DNA from: Sulfurimonadaceae bacterium | Lineage (GTDB): Bacteria > Campylobacterota > Campylobacteria > Campylobacterales > Sulfurimonadaceae | Assembly (NCBI GenBank): GCA_016744905.1 | Contig: JADGDM010000020.1 | Location: forward strand, 1 to 41,893 | Direction of reading: 5' to 3' | DNA: 41,893 nt | In this document: piece after piece, positions 16,212 through 24,902 of the stretch | Layout of the letters: every line of letters begins with the position of its first letter | Position numbering within the stretch: the stretch's first letter is position 1 | Notes under the pieces: model-generated | Database searches by the model: none | What the model was told of the DNA's origin: nothing | Seen by the model: only the letters and a program-made list of their open reading frames with translations | Made by a program: the position numbers and the translations under genes

Positions 16212-17345
16212 CTAAAAGTGGTAAGTATATTGAGCAGTGATTGATATTTGTGTATTACTTGCTTTATAAAGATTGTTTTTGGTTCTATCAAGACCGAGGT
16301 CAGTATCAAAGTAGGTTGATGTAACGGTACGATTTTGACTACCTGTTCCATAAACACCAGTAAGATCTACAGTATTATTTTCATTAATATCATAAACACC
16401 ACCAGCAGTTAAGTGGTATGCCACAACAGCAGGAAAAAGAACCAAGTTATTTGAAATTAGTTGATCATCGCCTTCTGAAGGGATAACATCTGTTCCATAA
16501 TTTGCTCCTAGACGGATACCAAAAAGATCATTTCTATACTCAGCACCAAATGCAAGTACATGTTGAGAATCCCATTGAAAGTCCTCAAACCCCGCAGCAC
16601 TACCATACATAAGATATTTATAATCTAATGCCACATTGATACTCTCTGTAAGTTCATAGTTTACACCAAGACCAAACATCCCTGGATTTGCCAAAGCTTC
16701 TGGATTGGCAAGACCATAATCACTTTCAATAGCTGTTTTATAGATTAAACCAAAAGTATACGCTTCATAATCATAAGCAAAACCAAGGTTCACACCAAAA
16801 TCAACTGAACTGCCATCTTGTAATCCAGTTGGACTTGGCATCTCTAAACTAGAGTATTGTAAAATTGGTGTGATACCAACGCTATATTTACCATACTTGT
16901 ATGAAAAAGGTGCCGCAAATTGTAAGACTGAAAGGGCATCTTGCATTCCTGCTGCATTGGTGACTGTCTCACCACTATAGTCAACACCCATGCCTGCCAT
17001 AGACATCATTGCTACACCAAAAGCCATGTCATCGTTGATTTTTTGAGCGTATGAAAGTGCTGGTAAAATACTCATTCCTGCATCACTATCAACTTTACCA
17101 CCGTTATCTGTATAAGAAACACTTGGAGAAAATAGTGTTAAGCCACCAGTTACTTCCATCTTCTCTTGCTTACTATATAAAGCAGGATTGTTTAGTGCAC
17201 TCTCTGCACCGAAGTGTGTGGCAATTCCAACCCCACCCATAGCGCGTGAAGCGGCACCAAAGCCGATAAGTTGAGTACCATTGGTTGCCAATAGTGAACT
17301 TGTAATGATTGATAATCCCAAAGAGACTGTAAGTAGTTTTTTCAT
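16212..17345 (-). CDS. Outer-membrane transport protein, OmpP1/FadL/TodX family
   Basis: A 377-residue beta-barrel with a signal peptide (MKKLLTVSLGLSIITSSLLA). The mature N-terminus NGTQLIGFGAASRAMGGVGIA is the FadL hatch signature, followed by ESALNNPALYS, also typical. Later segments alternate barrel strands, ending in an ITAQYTYHF strand with terminal Phe. FadL-family members let long-chain fatty acids or aromatic and other hydrophobic compounds cross the outer membrane; the substrate here is unknown. TGGAG precedes the ATG. It is divergent from the large lipoprotein gene at 17530 and converges on the micro-ORF region. Confidence 0.88.
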   Translation of the reverse strand: MKKLLTVSLGLSIITSSLLATNGTQLIGFGAASRAMGGVGIATHFGAESALNNPALYSKQEKMEVTGGLTLFSPSVSYTDNGGKVDSDAGMSILPALSYAQKINDDMAFGVAMMSMAGMGVDYSGETVTNAAGMQDALSVLQFAAPFSYKYGKYSVGITPILQYSSLEMPSPTGLQDGSSVDFGVNLGFAYDYEAYTFGLIYKTAIESDYGLANPEALANPGMFGLGVNYELTESINVALDYKYLMYGSAAGFEDFQWDSQHVLAFGAEYRNDLFGIRLGANYGTDVIPSEGDDQLISNNLVLFPAVVAYHLTAGGVYDINENNTVDLTGVYGTGSQNRTVTSTYFDTDLGLDRTKNNLYKASNTQISITAQYTYHF

Positions 17346-17375
17346 TTATAACTCCATATAATTTTATTCTACGTT

Positions 17376-17381
17376 ATTATA
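17376..17381 (-). promoter_or_regulatory. -10 box of the FadL-family gene
   Basis: TATAAT on the minus strand lies about 30 bases before the start codon, in the context CTTATAATAAC. No -35 is apparent. Confidence 0.4.
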
Positions 17382-17461
17382 AGTTGTAACATATTAGAAA
17401 GAGCTTAGAATGTTAAAAAATATTATTTATAGGTTTAAAGAAAAATTCAGTCTAGAGGGAG

Positions 17462-17467
17462 TATAAT
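17462..17467 (+). promoter_or_regulatory. -10 box of the large lipoprotein gene
   Basis: TATAAT in GAGTATAATTCC lies 63 bases before the ATG, giving a leader of about 55 bases. The leader holds two adjacent copies of ATGTTATTTA (17491-17510), whose role is unknown. Confidence 0.45.
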
Positions 17468-17529
17468 TCCTGTGATAAGTAATTAATGTGATGTTATTTA
17501 ATGTTATTTACACAAATTAAGGAGAAAAA

Positions 17530-20500
17530 ATGAAAATGAAAAATAAATTAGTTTCACTTGCGGCCGCTACAGTAATCGTAGCAACTATGACAGGTTGTGA
17601 AAGTACAGCAACTAGCGACTCAGTTAGTAAGACAGGTGCAACTGCTACCCACATCAGTAACCCTAAAGGTTCAGTAACTGGTACAGTTCAAGATACAAAT
17701 GGTAATCCAATTGCTGGTGTTATGGTTTATTTAGCTGGTCAAACTGCTAAAACAGATGCGGGTGGTGTTTATAACTTTTCTAGTGTTCCTGTAACACAAA
17801 CTACAACTACGGGTGTAGCAAATGTTGGTCAAGCACTTTCTGTTACAATCGCTGCTCCAACTGGATATATTGGTGCTACGGTTACAGTAACTCCTGCGGC
17901 TCAAATTGACAATGCTGAAGCTGGTGCAGCTGCTGCTGGTGCAACAAATGCAGTTGAAACTTTCATTGATGGTTACGTTGCATCTGCTGGTGTTGCAGTT
18001 CTTCCTGCATTAAGCTCAACTGTAAATGGTGTGCTTCGTGATACAAATACTGGTGAACCTTTAGCTAACAAAGTGGTTAACTTAGAGTTTACTGCCGGTG
18101 GTTCTACTGCTGGAGCAGCTCAAGAACAAGTGAATAATGCAGCTGTTAATACTTCTTATGCTGTAGAGTTATATACTGTAACTACTGGAACAGATGGTTC
18201 ATTCTCAATGACTGGAATCCCAACTGATTCTACTTTTGCTCTTCTAGTACCTGGTTATACTACAGCAACGGCAGTTGTAACTGATGCAGAAGATGTTATC
18301 ACTTTAGGTAATGTAAATGCAACTGTAATCACTGCACTTGATGGTGTTAATCCATATATTACTAGAGTAAACAATACAATTACTACTGGTGCTCGTGCTA
18401 TTTTGGATGATAATACAAGAGACACTTTTGTAGTTAATTTTTCAGAAACACTTACTCCGGCAGCCTTACAATTAGCAGGAAACTCAATTCTTCTATATGC
18501 TGGTGATTCAACAACTACTCCAAGTTCAGTGGTTTCGATCCCTTTTACTGCAACTATTGATGCAGCAAGTAAAGCTATTACTATTACAACTTCTGCAACA
18601 TTAGCAGATGGAGATAATGTAGATATCTTTTTTCTAAATGCAGATGCTATTGATAGTTCAGCTAATCCACTTGGTGTCGCTGTTCCAGCTGGTGTGGTAG
18701 CAATTAACTATGCCGCTAATAATGGTAATTATACACAGGTAAATTTACAAATCTTTCAAGAAGCAAATATTAATGCAGCTTCTGTGACAGGTTTAGCACA
18801 AATGACAAGAGATGATAACTTAGGTACTACTGATGATGATGCAGCAGTTCAAGCTATATCAAGCTCTTTTAATGATGTATTAGACGAAGCAGTAACTACA
18901 GGTTTTCAACAACTAAATAGTGCTGATAACGATGCTGGCCCAACTAATGATGCGCAAGAAAGACTAAGTGCGCTAGTGGCTCAACTTAATGGAACAGCTG
19001 TTCAAACTAATGCTGCGCGTGTTACTTTTACTCCAGATACTACTAATCCAGCATTTGAATATTATGTACTAGTTACAGATGTTACCGGTACAATTCAAAG
19101 ATCTCCAGCAGCTATTAATGCTGTTGGAAATATTGCTACAACAAATGTATCAGTTGTAACTGACTTTGGTGGAGCACTTGGTACTGGTATCGCTCGTCTT
19201 ACTGTAAGCGATATCAATGCAGTTGAACTTTATATCTCTAATGTACAACCAACAGATACGGTAACTATTATTCCAACTGACTCTTTAGGTTATGCAGGAA
19301 CAACTTCAACAATTTCTTTAGTTGACAATGTAGCACCTACAACGATTTTACAAGACTCTTACTATGCTGCAGGAACATCTGGAGATAACGCTTCTGGAGC
19401 TGTAGTTCAGTACGGTAATGGTGGTGAACTTTCTGATGAAAATGGTGCAGTTCAAGTGGGTACTCCATACTTAGCAATCACCAATTCACTTTTAGATAAT
19501 GAAAATGCTGCAGGTGATAAAGTAACTACTGGAGAGGATCCAGATGAAACTTTAAAAACTGAGTTATTTGATTTAAGTATACTTAATGGAGCAACAGGAC
19601 TACCATTTATTGGTGCTACTGCTTATGATGCAACTGCATTTGCTGCTTTTAATGTACCTGCTAACCTTACAAGAACAATGGGTGTCGCATTTTCAGAAAA
19701 CATCAAACTTACTGGTACACCAACTTATAATGGTACAGGAAGTTTAATCAGTGGCTATGTAGAAAATAATGATGTTACTAAGCTTGATACACAAGCTGCA
19801 GCAAGTGTTAATGCTGACCTTGTTAACATGGATGTTTCAAATGTTATGACTTTAGGAAATATAGATCATTTAAAAGTGATTGACTATTCTAGTGCAATTA
19901 GTGATTTAGTAAATAATCCTGCAACAAATGCAAATGCTAAAGTAGTTGTAAAAGATGAAATGGCGCCTATGGTTACAGAGGCAAAATTTAATGGTGATAC
20001 AATCTCTATTACTTTTAATGAAGATGTTATCTTAGATGATGGTATGAAGATTGTTATTACAAGTGGTGCTAATTCAGATACCATTACTTATGCAGAAGCG
20101 GATACTCCAGCTACATGGACAGTTGCTGCTAATGTAATTACAATCCAAAAAGATGCATATAATTATAGTGTTTCTAATGTGATGAATGATTCAACATTAT
20201 GGACAAATGGTACTTATGTTGAAGCTGGTCTTTATGGTGATGCGAATACATCTCATGCACTACTTTCATTTAACGAGGTTCCAGATACATTAGAAAATAG
20301 TTGGGATACTTATAATACAAATACTGGAGCACGTTCAGTAACTGCACCTAAGTTTGCTGTAGTAAATACTGTAGTAAACCCATTAGGCGCAACACCAGTA
20401 ATTACTGGATTTAGTGCTGGAGATAATACAACAACAACTGCTCAAACAGTTGTATGGACATTTAATCAACCACTTCGTGTAACCAGTGCAGCTGATATTT

Positions 20501-20838
20501 TTAATGATGCTAATATTAATAATAATTCTGCAGAGGCGGATGGTTCAAGAGTTATTAGTGATGTAGTAAGTGGTGCTGGTTCAGTTGCTACTTATTTTGA
20601 AGCATTTATTGGTGCTGCACCAGATGCAATTACTGATACAGATACAGCAACACCAAAAGTGAATACAAAACTTACATTAAGTCCAAATGGAACAACAATG
20701 ACACTTGTATTTACAACAACAACGGATATTTCGAATACAACAAACGATGGTGTTAGAATGAAAGGTGGAAACACTTTAGTGAGTGAATATGATAAATCAA
20801 GACAATTAAATACATTACAGGCTAGTCCTACTCTATAG
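17530..20838 (+). CDS. Large lipoprotein with Ig-like repeats, probably surface exposed
   Basis: The 1102 residues begin with a lipoprotein signal peptide (lipobox MTGC, Cys23). Cys23 is the only cysteine in the protein. Two carboxypeptidase-regulatory-like beta domains follow: GTVQDTNGNPIAGVMVYLAG with TDAGGVYNF (about 48-105), and VNGVLRDTNTGEPLANKVV with TGTDGSFSMTGIP (about 165-265). Then come several bacterial Ig-like (SbsA/Big_5-like) units, each with a VxFSE or ITFNED motif, at about 275-395, 710-800 and 815-900. The composition is rich in Thr, Ala, Asn and Asp, acidic and poor in Lys. AAGGAG precedes the ATG. A structural or adhesive surface protein is likely, but no ligand can be named. 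Codon use is strongly biased, so it is probably highly expressed. Confidence 0.85.
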   Translation: MKMKNKLVSLAAATVIVATMTGCESTATSDSVSKTGATATHISNPKGSVTGTVQDTNGNPIAGVMVYLAGQTAKTDAGGVYNFSSVPVTQTTTTGVANVGQALSVTIAAPTGYIGATVTVTPAAQIDNAEAGAAAAGATNAVETFIDGYVASAGVAVLPALSSTVNGVLRDTNTGEPLANKVVNLEFTAGGSTAGAAQEQVNNAAVNTSYAVELYTVTTGTDGSFSMTGIPTDSTFALLVPGYTTATAVVTDAEDVITLGNVNATVITALDGVNPYITRVNNTITTGARAILDDNTRDTFVVNFSETLTPAALQLAGNSILLYAGDSTTTPSSVVSIPFTATIDAASKAITITTSATLADGDNVDIFFLNADAIDSSANPLGVAVPAGVVAINYAANNGNYTQVNLQIFQEANINAASVTGLAQMTRDDNLGTTDDDAAVQAISSSFNDVLDEAVTTGFQQLNSADNDAGPTNDAQERLSALVAQLNGTAVQTNAARVTFTPDTTNPAFEYYVLVTDVTGTIQRSPAAINAVGNIATTNVSVVTDFGGALGTGIARLTVSDINAVELYISNVQPTDTVTIIPTDSLGYAGTTSTISLVDNVAPTTILQDSYYAAGTSGDNASGAVVQYGNGGELSDENGAVQVGTPYLAITNSLLDNENAAGDKVTTGEDPDETLKTELFDLSILNGATGLPFIGATAYDATAFAAFNVPANLTRTMGVAFSENIKLTGTPTYNGTGSLISGYVENNDVTKLDTQAAASVNADLVNMDVSNVMTLGNIDHLKVIDYSSAISDLVNNPATNANAKVVVKDEMAPMVTEAKFNGDTISITFNEDVILDDGMKIVITSGANSDTITYAEADTPATWTVAANVITIQKDAYNYSVSNVMNDSTLWTNGTYVEAGLYGDANTSHALLSFNEVPDTLENSWDTYNTNTGARSVTAPKFAVVNTVVNPLGATPVITGFSAGDNTTTTAQTVVWTFNQPLRVTSAADIFNDANINNNSAEADGSRVISDVVSGAGSVATYFEAFIGAAPDAITDTDTATPKVNTKLTLSPNGTTMTLVFTTTTDISNTTNDGVRMKGGNTLVSEYDKSRQLNTLQASPTL

Positions 20839-20862
20839 TATTTATTTCAAAATCTTTTACTA

Positions 20863-20890
20863 AAGTCTTAGCGCATTTGCGCTAAGATTT
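20863..20890 (+). terminator. Terminator-like hairpin after the large lipoprotein gene
   Basis: TCTTAGCGC and GCGCTAAGA form a 9-bp stem around ATTT, extended by A:T and G:T pairs, and followed by TTT. It lies 25 bases after the stop and 24 bases before the next gene, so it could attenuate rather than abolish transcription into the downstream operon. Confidence 0.55.
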
Positions 20891-20914
20891 GTGTAAACGC
20901 TTTAAGGTGATTTT

Positions 20915-22744
20915 ATGAATAAATGTTTTTATACTCTTCTTCTGTTCCTCCCATTTTTTACCGCATGTACGGATACCTCAAAACATGAGAGTTTTTCTAC
21001 AGCTTTAATTCAAAAGCTAGAGGTTACTGAAACTCCTTTTACAGTCAGCGCATCTACTCTACGTAGTTACAGCTCTTCTACACATATTTATGATTTTCCA
21101 ACAAATGCCGCAGTTTTATTGGCGTTTACACAAGATGTTAATGAGTCATCGCTTCTGCATGGAATCACCTTATATAAACCTATGAGTTATTACAACAGTT
21201 CTGAAAATACTTATACTACTTATCTTGATCCAGTCACTATCGAAGCTCCTCAAACGTATAAAGATCTGAAGAATGTACGTGTGAATAAGTTGGATTATTT
21301 TGAGGCAGAGACAGAGTACCTTTTGGTCGTGACAAGTGAGGTGATGAGTGCGGATGGTAAACATCTGGATCAAAACACCTCATTTAGTTTTACAACAGCA
21401 CTTCATGCCGACCTAACACCTCCTTCAATAAAATCAATGAGTCCATTAGATGGTTCTGGGATGAGAGTAGATGGGAGTGTGACGATAACTTTTGATGAAA
21501 TTATCTATCCTTCTGGTGATTTGATTTTAGAAAGTATGGCAGGGACACCGATTACTTCGTCTACGGAGTATGGCAACAGATCGATAACAATTACTCCGGA
21601 TGTGTCACTGAATCCAAATGGGCAATTCAGGGCTCGCTTAATCTCAGACATCACTGACTTAAGTGGTAATGTCCTCACGTATAATGCATTAAGTGAGTTT
21701 AATACAACATTCCTAGCCGATTTTGCTTTGAGTTCTGGAAATTGGGTTCCTACTGATGTACTGGATTTAAATACAGGGCCTTACTCTAAGTTAGAGACTT
21801 TTGAACTTGATGATAGAGACCTCTTTTATAATGCCACTGAGTTAAATAGTAGCAGCAATATTTTCAAAATAGGTCTTAATATCCAGAACTATTCTCCTGG
21901 AAATGGGTTAGGATTCCTAGGATCATTTGTTCCTTTTAAAACAGTAAGTAATTTTGACTATAACAGCTCAGAACATCGCGATATCGTAGAAGGTTCTGTT
22001 ATCACTAAAATAGTAGTAGCATCAGACATTCTCTATGTAGCAACAAAGACACAAGGTCTCTACTTGGTTGATATATCTGATAAAAATAACTCTTATTTGA
22101 TGCAAAACGTGCTTGTCGATGATTTGATAATGGATATGGCGTATGACTCTAATAATAGTGTACTGTATGTTGCAACAGCCAATAATGGTGTAATGGAGTA
22201 CAATGTAGTTAATGCAGGTACACTGACTTATAAACAGACGGTGGCACTCTCGCCCGCTTACGGTTTGGCTGTCTTAGGAAACCGTATTTATGTTGCGATG
22301 GGTGAAAAGGGTTTGGCGTATTATGAGGGTTCTACTGTTCTTCAAAGTGGGATTGATACTTATGCTTTTGCACATAAAATTATTGTTTATAATGATGATC
22401 AGACAAGTCAACTTATGGTCGCAGATGCACAAGCCGGAACAATAGAATATGATGTAGACTTGAATAGAATTTTTTCTAAAAAATCACTCTATTATGCAAG
22501 TAGTTTATTAAGATTTGATGGGCCTAATGGTGAAATGATAGCCATTGTTGATAATGCTAAAGGGGTGCGGATATATGATGGATATGGAGGAGATGCACAG
22601 ATACAACTCTCTAGTAGCAATAAAGTAGCGATTGATGTGAAGCATCAAGGCCTTATTAGTGATCCAGTGTACCCAATAGAAGAAACTTTTATTTTTGTTT
22701 TAAACGAAACAAATAATATTGAAATAATTAAAAATGCTAATTAG
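20915..22744 (+). CDS. Lipoprotein with Ig-like and beta-propeller-like regions
   Basis: The 609 residues start with a lipoprotein signal (lipobox FTAC, Cys18). Two Ig-like units follow (about 45-155 and 165-265). The second has PPSIKSMSPLDGSG, VTITFDE and LTPDVSLNPN-type features of Big_5 domains. The rest (about 300-600) has repeated LYVATKTQGLYLVDISD, LYVATANNGVMEYNV and IYVAMGEKGLAYYEG units, as in LVIVD or NHL-like beta propellers. AAGGTGA precedes the ATG. It is first in a likely operon running to 30582. The shared Ig-like domains with the 17530 protein suggest joint function at the cell surface; the ligand is unknown. Confidence 0.8.
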   Translation: MNKCFYTLLLFLPFFTACTDTSKHESFSTALIQKLEVTETPFTVSASTLRSYSSSTHIYDFPTNAAVLLAFTQDVNESSLLHGITLYKPMSYYNSSENTYTTYLDPVTIEAPQTYKDLKNVRVNKLDYFEAETEYLLVVTSEVMSADGKHLDQNTSFSFTTALHADLTPPSIKSMSPLDGSGMRVDGSVTITFDEIIYPSGDLILESMAGTPITSSTEYGNRSITITPDVSLNPNGQFRARLISDITDLSGNVLTYNALSEFNTTFLADFALSSGNWVPTDVLDLNTGPYSKLETFELDDRDLFYNATELNSSSNIFKIGLNIQNYSPGNGLGFLGSFVPFKTVSNFDYNSSEHRDIVEGSVITKIVVASDILYVATKTQGLYLVDISDKNNSYLMQNVLVDDLIMDMAYDSNNSVLYVATANNGVMEYNVVNAGTLTYKQTVALSPAYGLAVLGNRIYVAMGEKGLAYYEGSTVLQSGIDTYAFAHKIIVYNDDQTSQLMVADAQAGTIEYDVDLNRIFSKKSLYYASSLLRFDGPNGEMIAIVDNAKGVRIYDGYGGDAQIQLSSSNKVAIDVKHQGLISDPVYPIEETFIFVLNETNNIEIIKNAN

Positions 22745-22754
22745 GATAGGTGAA

Positions 22755-24041
22755 ATGATAAATAAACTAACGATATCCTTACTGTTTGTAAGCAGTACAT
22801 TTTTAAGTGCAGCAGTGATGCAAGAGGCGCAAAGTGCTTTTGATAAAAATGAGTATGCGCAGACTGTTAAACTTTTACGTCAAGATGTCTCGGGATATGC
22901 AGACGTCAATCACCACATACTTTGGGGACAAGCACAAGAGGCCTTAGGCAATGATGATCAAGCTCTAAGTGCATATGAACGTGCTTTGATGATTGACAAC
23001 TCTAATGTTGATGTGATGATTGCTCTGGCACGCTTGTATAAAAAAGTGAAGATGGATGATGATGCAGGAAAGTTGATCAATGACCTTAGTACTTATGTGC
23101 TGAGCCCAGCGCAACGCAGCGCGCTGTCTAACCTAGGCTCAAAAAAAGAGTCACTGAACAACTTTAGAGCGAGCGCGGGTATTTCAACTGGATATGACAG
23201 TAATGTCAACGCAAGTGCAGGCGCTGGTAATCTCGATGCTTACTATCAAGATTTAGGACTCAATGTGCTCACGACAGATGTAGCAGGTTCTGGATTTGTT
23301 TCGTATAAGGCAAATGCTTCGTATGTACACGAGCTTGGTGAGGCCAAAGGATTTTATGCCCAAGGTGACGCCAACTTTTATGGACAAAACAATTTTTCGG
23401 CTTCAGATTTTGATACTTATTATGGGCGCGCTAGTGCGGGAATGGGTTACAAATACAGTGATTATAGTGTGTATGTTCCTTTAGCGTATGACAGAGTGTA
23501 TTATCTAGAACGTGATCTTTTACAGACTTATGCAATAGCACCAATACTTAATGCCGTGTTAAATAAGAACTTATTAATAAGCACCGGATTTAAGTATCAA
23601 ATACGTCGTTATATCAATGAAAATGACAGCAGTCGTGATGACAATGTTTTAGGCGTAAATGCCGCTTTGATAGGGGTAATGGGTAAAAGTCTTGTTTATT
23701 TAAAAGGGAGCCTTGAAGAGTACAGCGCACAAGAGAATGCTACCTTTGTGGAGAAGACTCTTTTTTCTGTAATGACGGGTTTTACCTATAATGCAGGAAA
23801 AGGTTACTCTCTAGGGGGAAATTATCGTTTTAGATTTGCACAGTTTACTGACCCTGTAAAACCTGACTCTTTATTAATCAGACGAGATATTTACAACAGT
23901 CTAAATCTGAACGCTTCTAAGGTGTTTATGAAAAACTTTCAAGCAACATTAGATTATAAATTTATCCGTAATGCGTCTAATTATGTACCTGCGGATTACA
24001 ATAAAAATATTATGACCCTTGGTCTTCAATATAACTACTAG
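22755..24041 (+). CDS. TPR protein with C-terminal outer-membrane beta-barrel (Slam/DUF560-like)
   Basis: The protein has a signal peptide (MINKLTISLLFVSSTFLSAA), TPR-like helices at about 25-130 (QAQEALGNDDQALSAYERAL is a good TPR), then a beta-barrel-like part from about 150 beginning SAGISTGYDSNVNAS and ending in an MTLGLQYNY strand. This order, at about 430 residues, matches the surface-lipoprotein assembly modulators (Slam, DUF560) and similar TPR-barrel exporters. ATG at 22734 is in frame but overlaps the previous gene; GGTG before the ATG at 22755 favours the later start. Placement directly after two lipoprotein genes makes lipoprotein display a reasonable inference. A polysaccharide-export or sensory barrel is an alternative. 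Confidence 0.7.
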   Translation: MINKLTISLLFVSSTFLSAAVMQEAQSAFDKNEYAQTVKLLRQDVSGYADVNHHILWGQAQEALGNDDQALSAYERALMIDNSNVDVMIALARLYKKVKMDDDAGKLINDLSTYVLSPAQRSALSNLGSKKESLNNFRASAGISTGYDSNVNASAGAGNLDAYYQDLGLNVLTTDVAGSGFVSYKANASYVHELGEAKGFYAQGDANFYGQNNFSASDFDTYYGRASAGMGYKYSDYSVYVPLAYDRVYYLERDLLQTYAIAPILNAVLNKNLLISTGFKYQIRRYINENDSSRDDNVLGVNAALIGVMGKSLVYLKGSLEEYSAQENATFVEKTLFSVMTGFTYNAGKGYSLGGNYRFRFAQFTDPVKPDSLLIRRDIYNSLNLNASKVFMKNFQATLDYKFIRNASNYVPADYNKNIMTLGLQYNY

Positions 24042-24050
24042 GAATTATAG

Positions 24051-24893
24051 ATGAAATTAATATTACTTTTTTTACTCACACTTAGTGGACTGAGTGGCAG
24101 CATCGGAAATGTGGCTTCAATGATTGGTGATGCAAAGATTGTGCGCGCTGGTGGAGATGTTTCTTTGGCTATCTCAACGCCTATTGAAGAGAAAGATTTG
24201 ATTGTGACACAGGGACGTACGCGTGTGCAGATACTTTTAAATGATGATACGGTGATTACTATTGGACCAAACTCTGAGTTTGGATTTGATAAGTTTAATA
24301 ACTCAGCAACGCCAGAAGTGAAAATGAGTGCTAAAAAAGGTTTTTTTAGAGCCATGAGTGGAAAGATTGGGAAGATTGCCCCAAACCGTTTTAAAATTAA
24401 AACACGCTCAGCGACTATAGGGATTCGTGGAACACACTTTATGGGTCAAATTGGCGCAGACAGCGAGAAGATTGCTTGTATCCGTGGTGCGATTACTATG
24501 ACGACCGCATTAAAAATGTATGAGTTACCAAGTGGTCAAATGATAACATTAGCACAAGGTTCTTGGAAGCAGGAAAACTTGGATATGAAAAAATTTAAAA
24601 ATGCTAAGGTTGAAGGTGCTGTCTCTGAAGAATCGAAGAAATCTTCTAATAGTGCAAATAGAGAAGTGGCTGTTTCTGAAGAGAGTGATATGCAAGAAGG
24701 ATTTTTTAGCGATCAAATACAACGAGAAGAAATAGACAAATTTCGGGATCTAGTTGATGTTGATAAAATAGAACCTGAAATTCTCCCAGAAGTTATTGAG
24801 TTACCTACACAACCAGTTGGTTTTACCCCGGGAGCCAGTATAGAAGATACACGTCCTGAAAATGATATTTCTAATACGGGCACTATGAACTAA
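24051..24893 (+). CDS. FecR-domain periplasmic protein
   Basis: The 280 residues have a signal peptide (MKLILLFLLTLSGLSGSIG) and a FecR domain at about 25-165: RAGGDVSLAISTPIEEKD, VTQGRTRVQILLNDDT, then IGPNSEFGFD, KTRSATIGIRGTHF and a GAITM segment. This is the stand-alone periplasmic FecR type, without a cytoplasmic sigma-factor-binding part, so it is not a classical iron-siderophore regulator. The C-terminus is acidic and disordered-looking. AGGA lies eight bases before the ATG. It sits nine bases before the CHASE2-cyclase gene. Stand-alone FecR proteins and CHASE2 sensors often adjoin, so it may feed a signal to that sensor. Confidence 0.85.
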   Translation: MKLILLFLLTLSGLSGSIGNVASMIGDAKIVRAGGDVSLAISTPIEEKDLIVTQGRTRVQILLNDDTVITIGPNSEFGFDKFNNSATPEVKMSAKKGFFRAMSGKIGKIAPNRFKIKTRSATIGIRGTHFMGQIGADSEKIACIRGAITMTTALKMYELPSGQMITLAQGSWKQENLDMKKFKNAKVEGAVSEESKKSSNSANREVAVSEESDMQEGFFSDQIQREEIDKFRDLVDVDKIEPEILPEVIELPTQPVGFTPGASIEDTRPENDISNTGTMN

Positions 24894-24902
24894 AGAAGAG
24901 TT

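Noticed and set aside
17410-17466. Short ATG frame (about 18 codons) in the leader of the large lipoprotein gene
   Set aside because: No Shine-Dalgarno, unremarkable lysine-rich peptide, and it ends exactly in the -10 box of the lipoprotein promoter.
17491-17510. Two copies of ATGTTATTTA as a possible repeat element
   Set aside because: Only two 10-base AT-rich copies are seen; this is compatible with replication slippage and has no array or spacer pattern.
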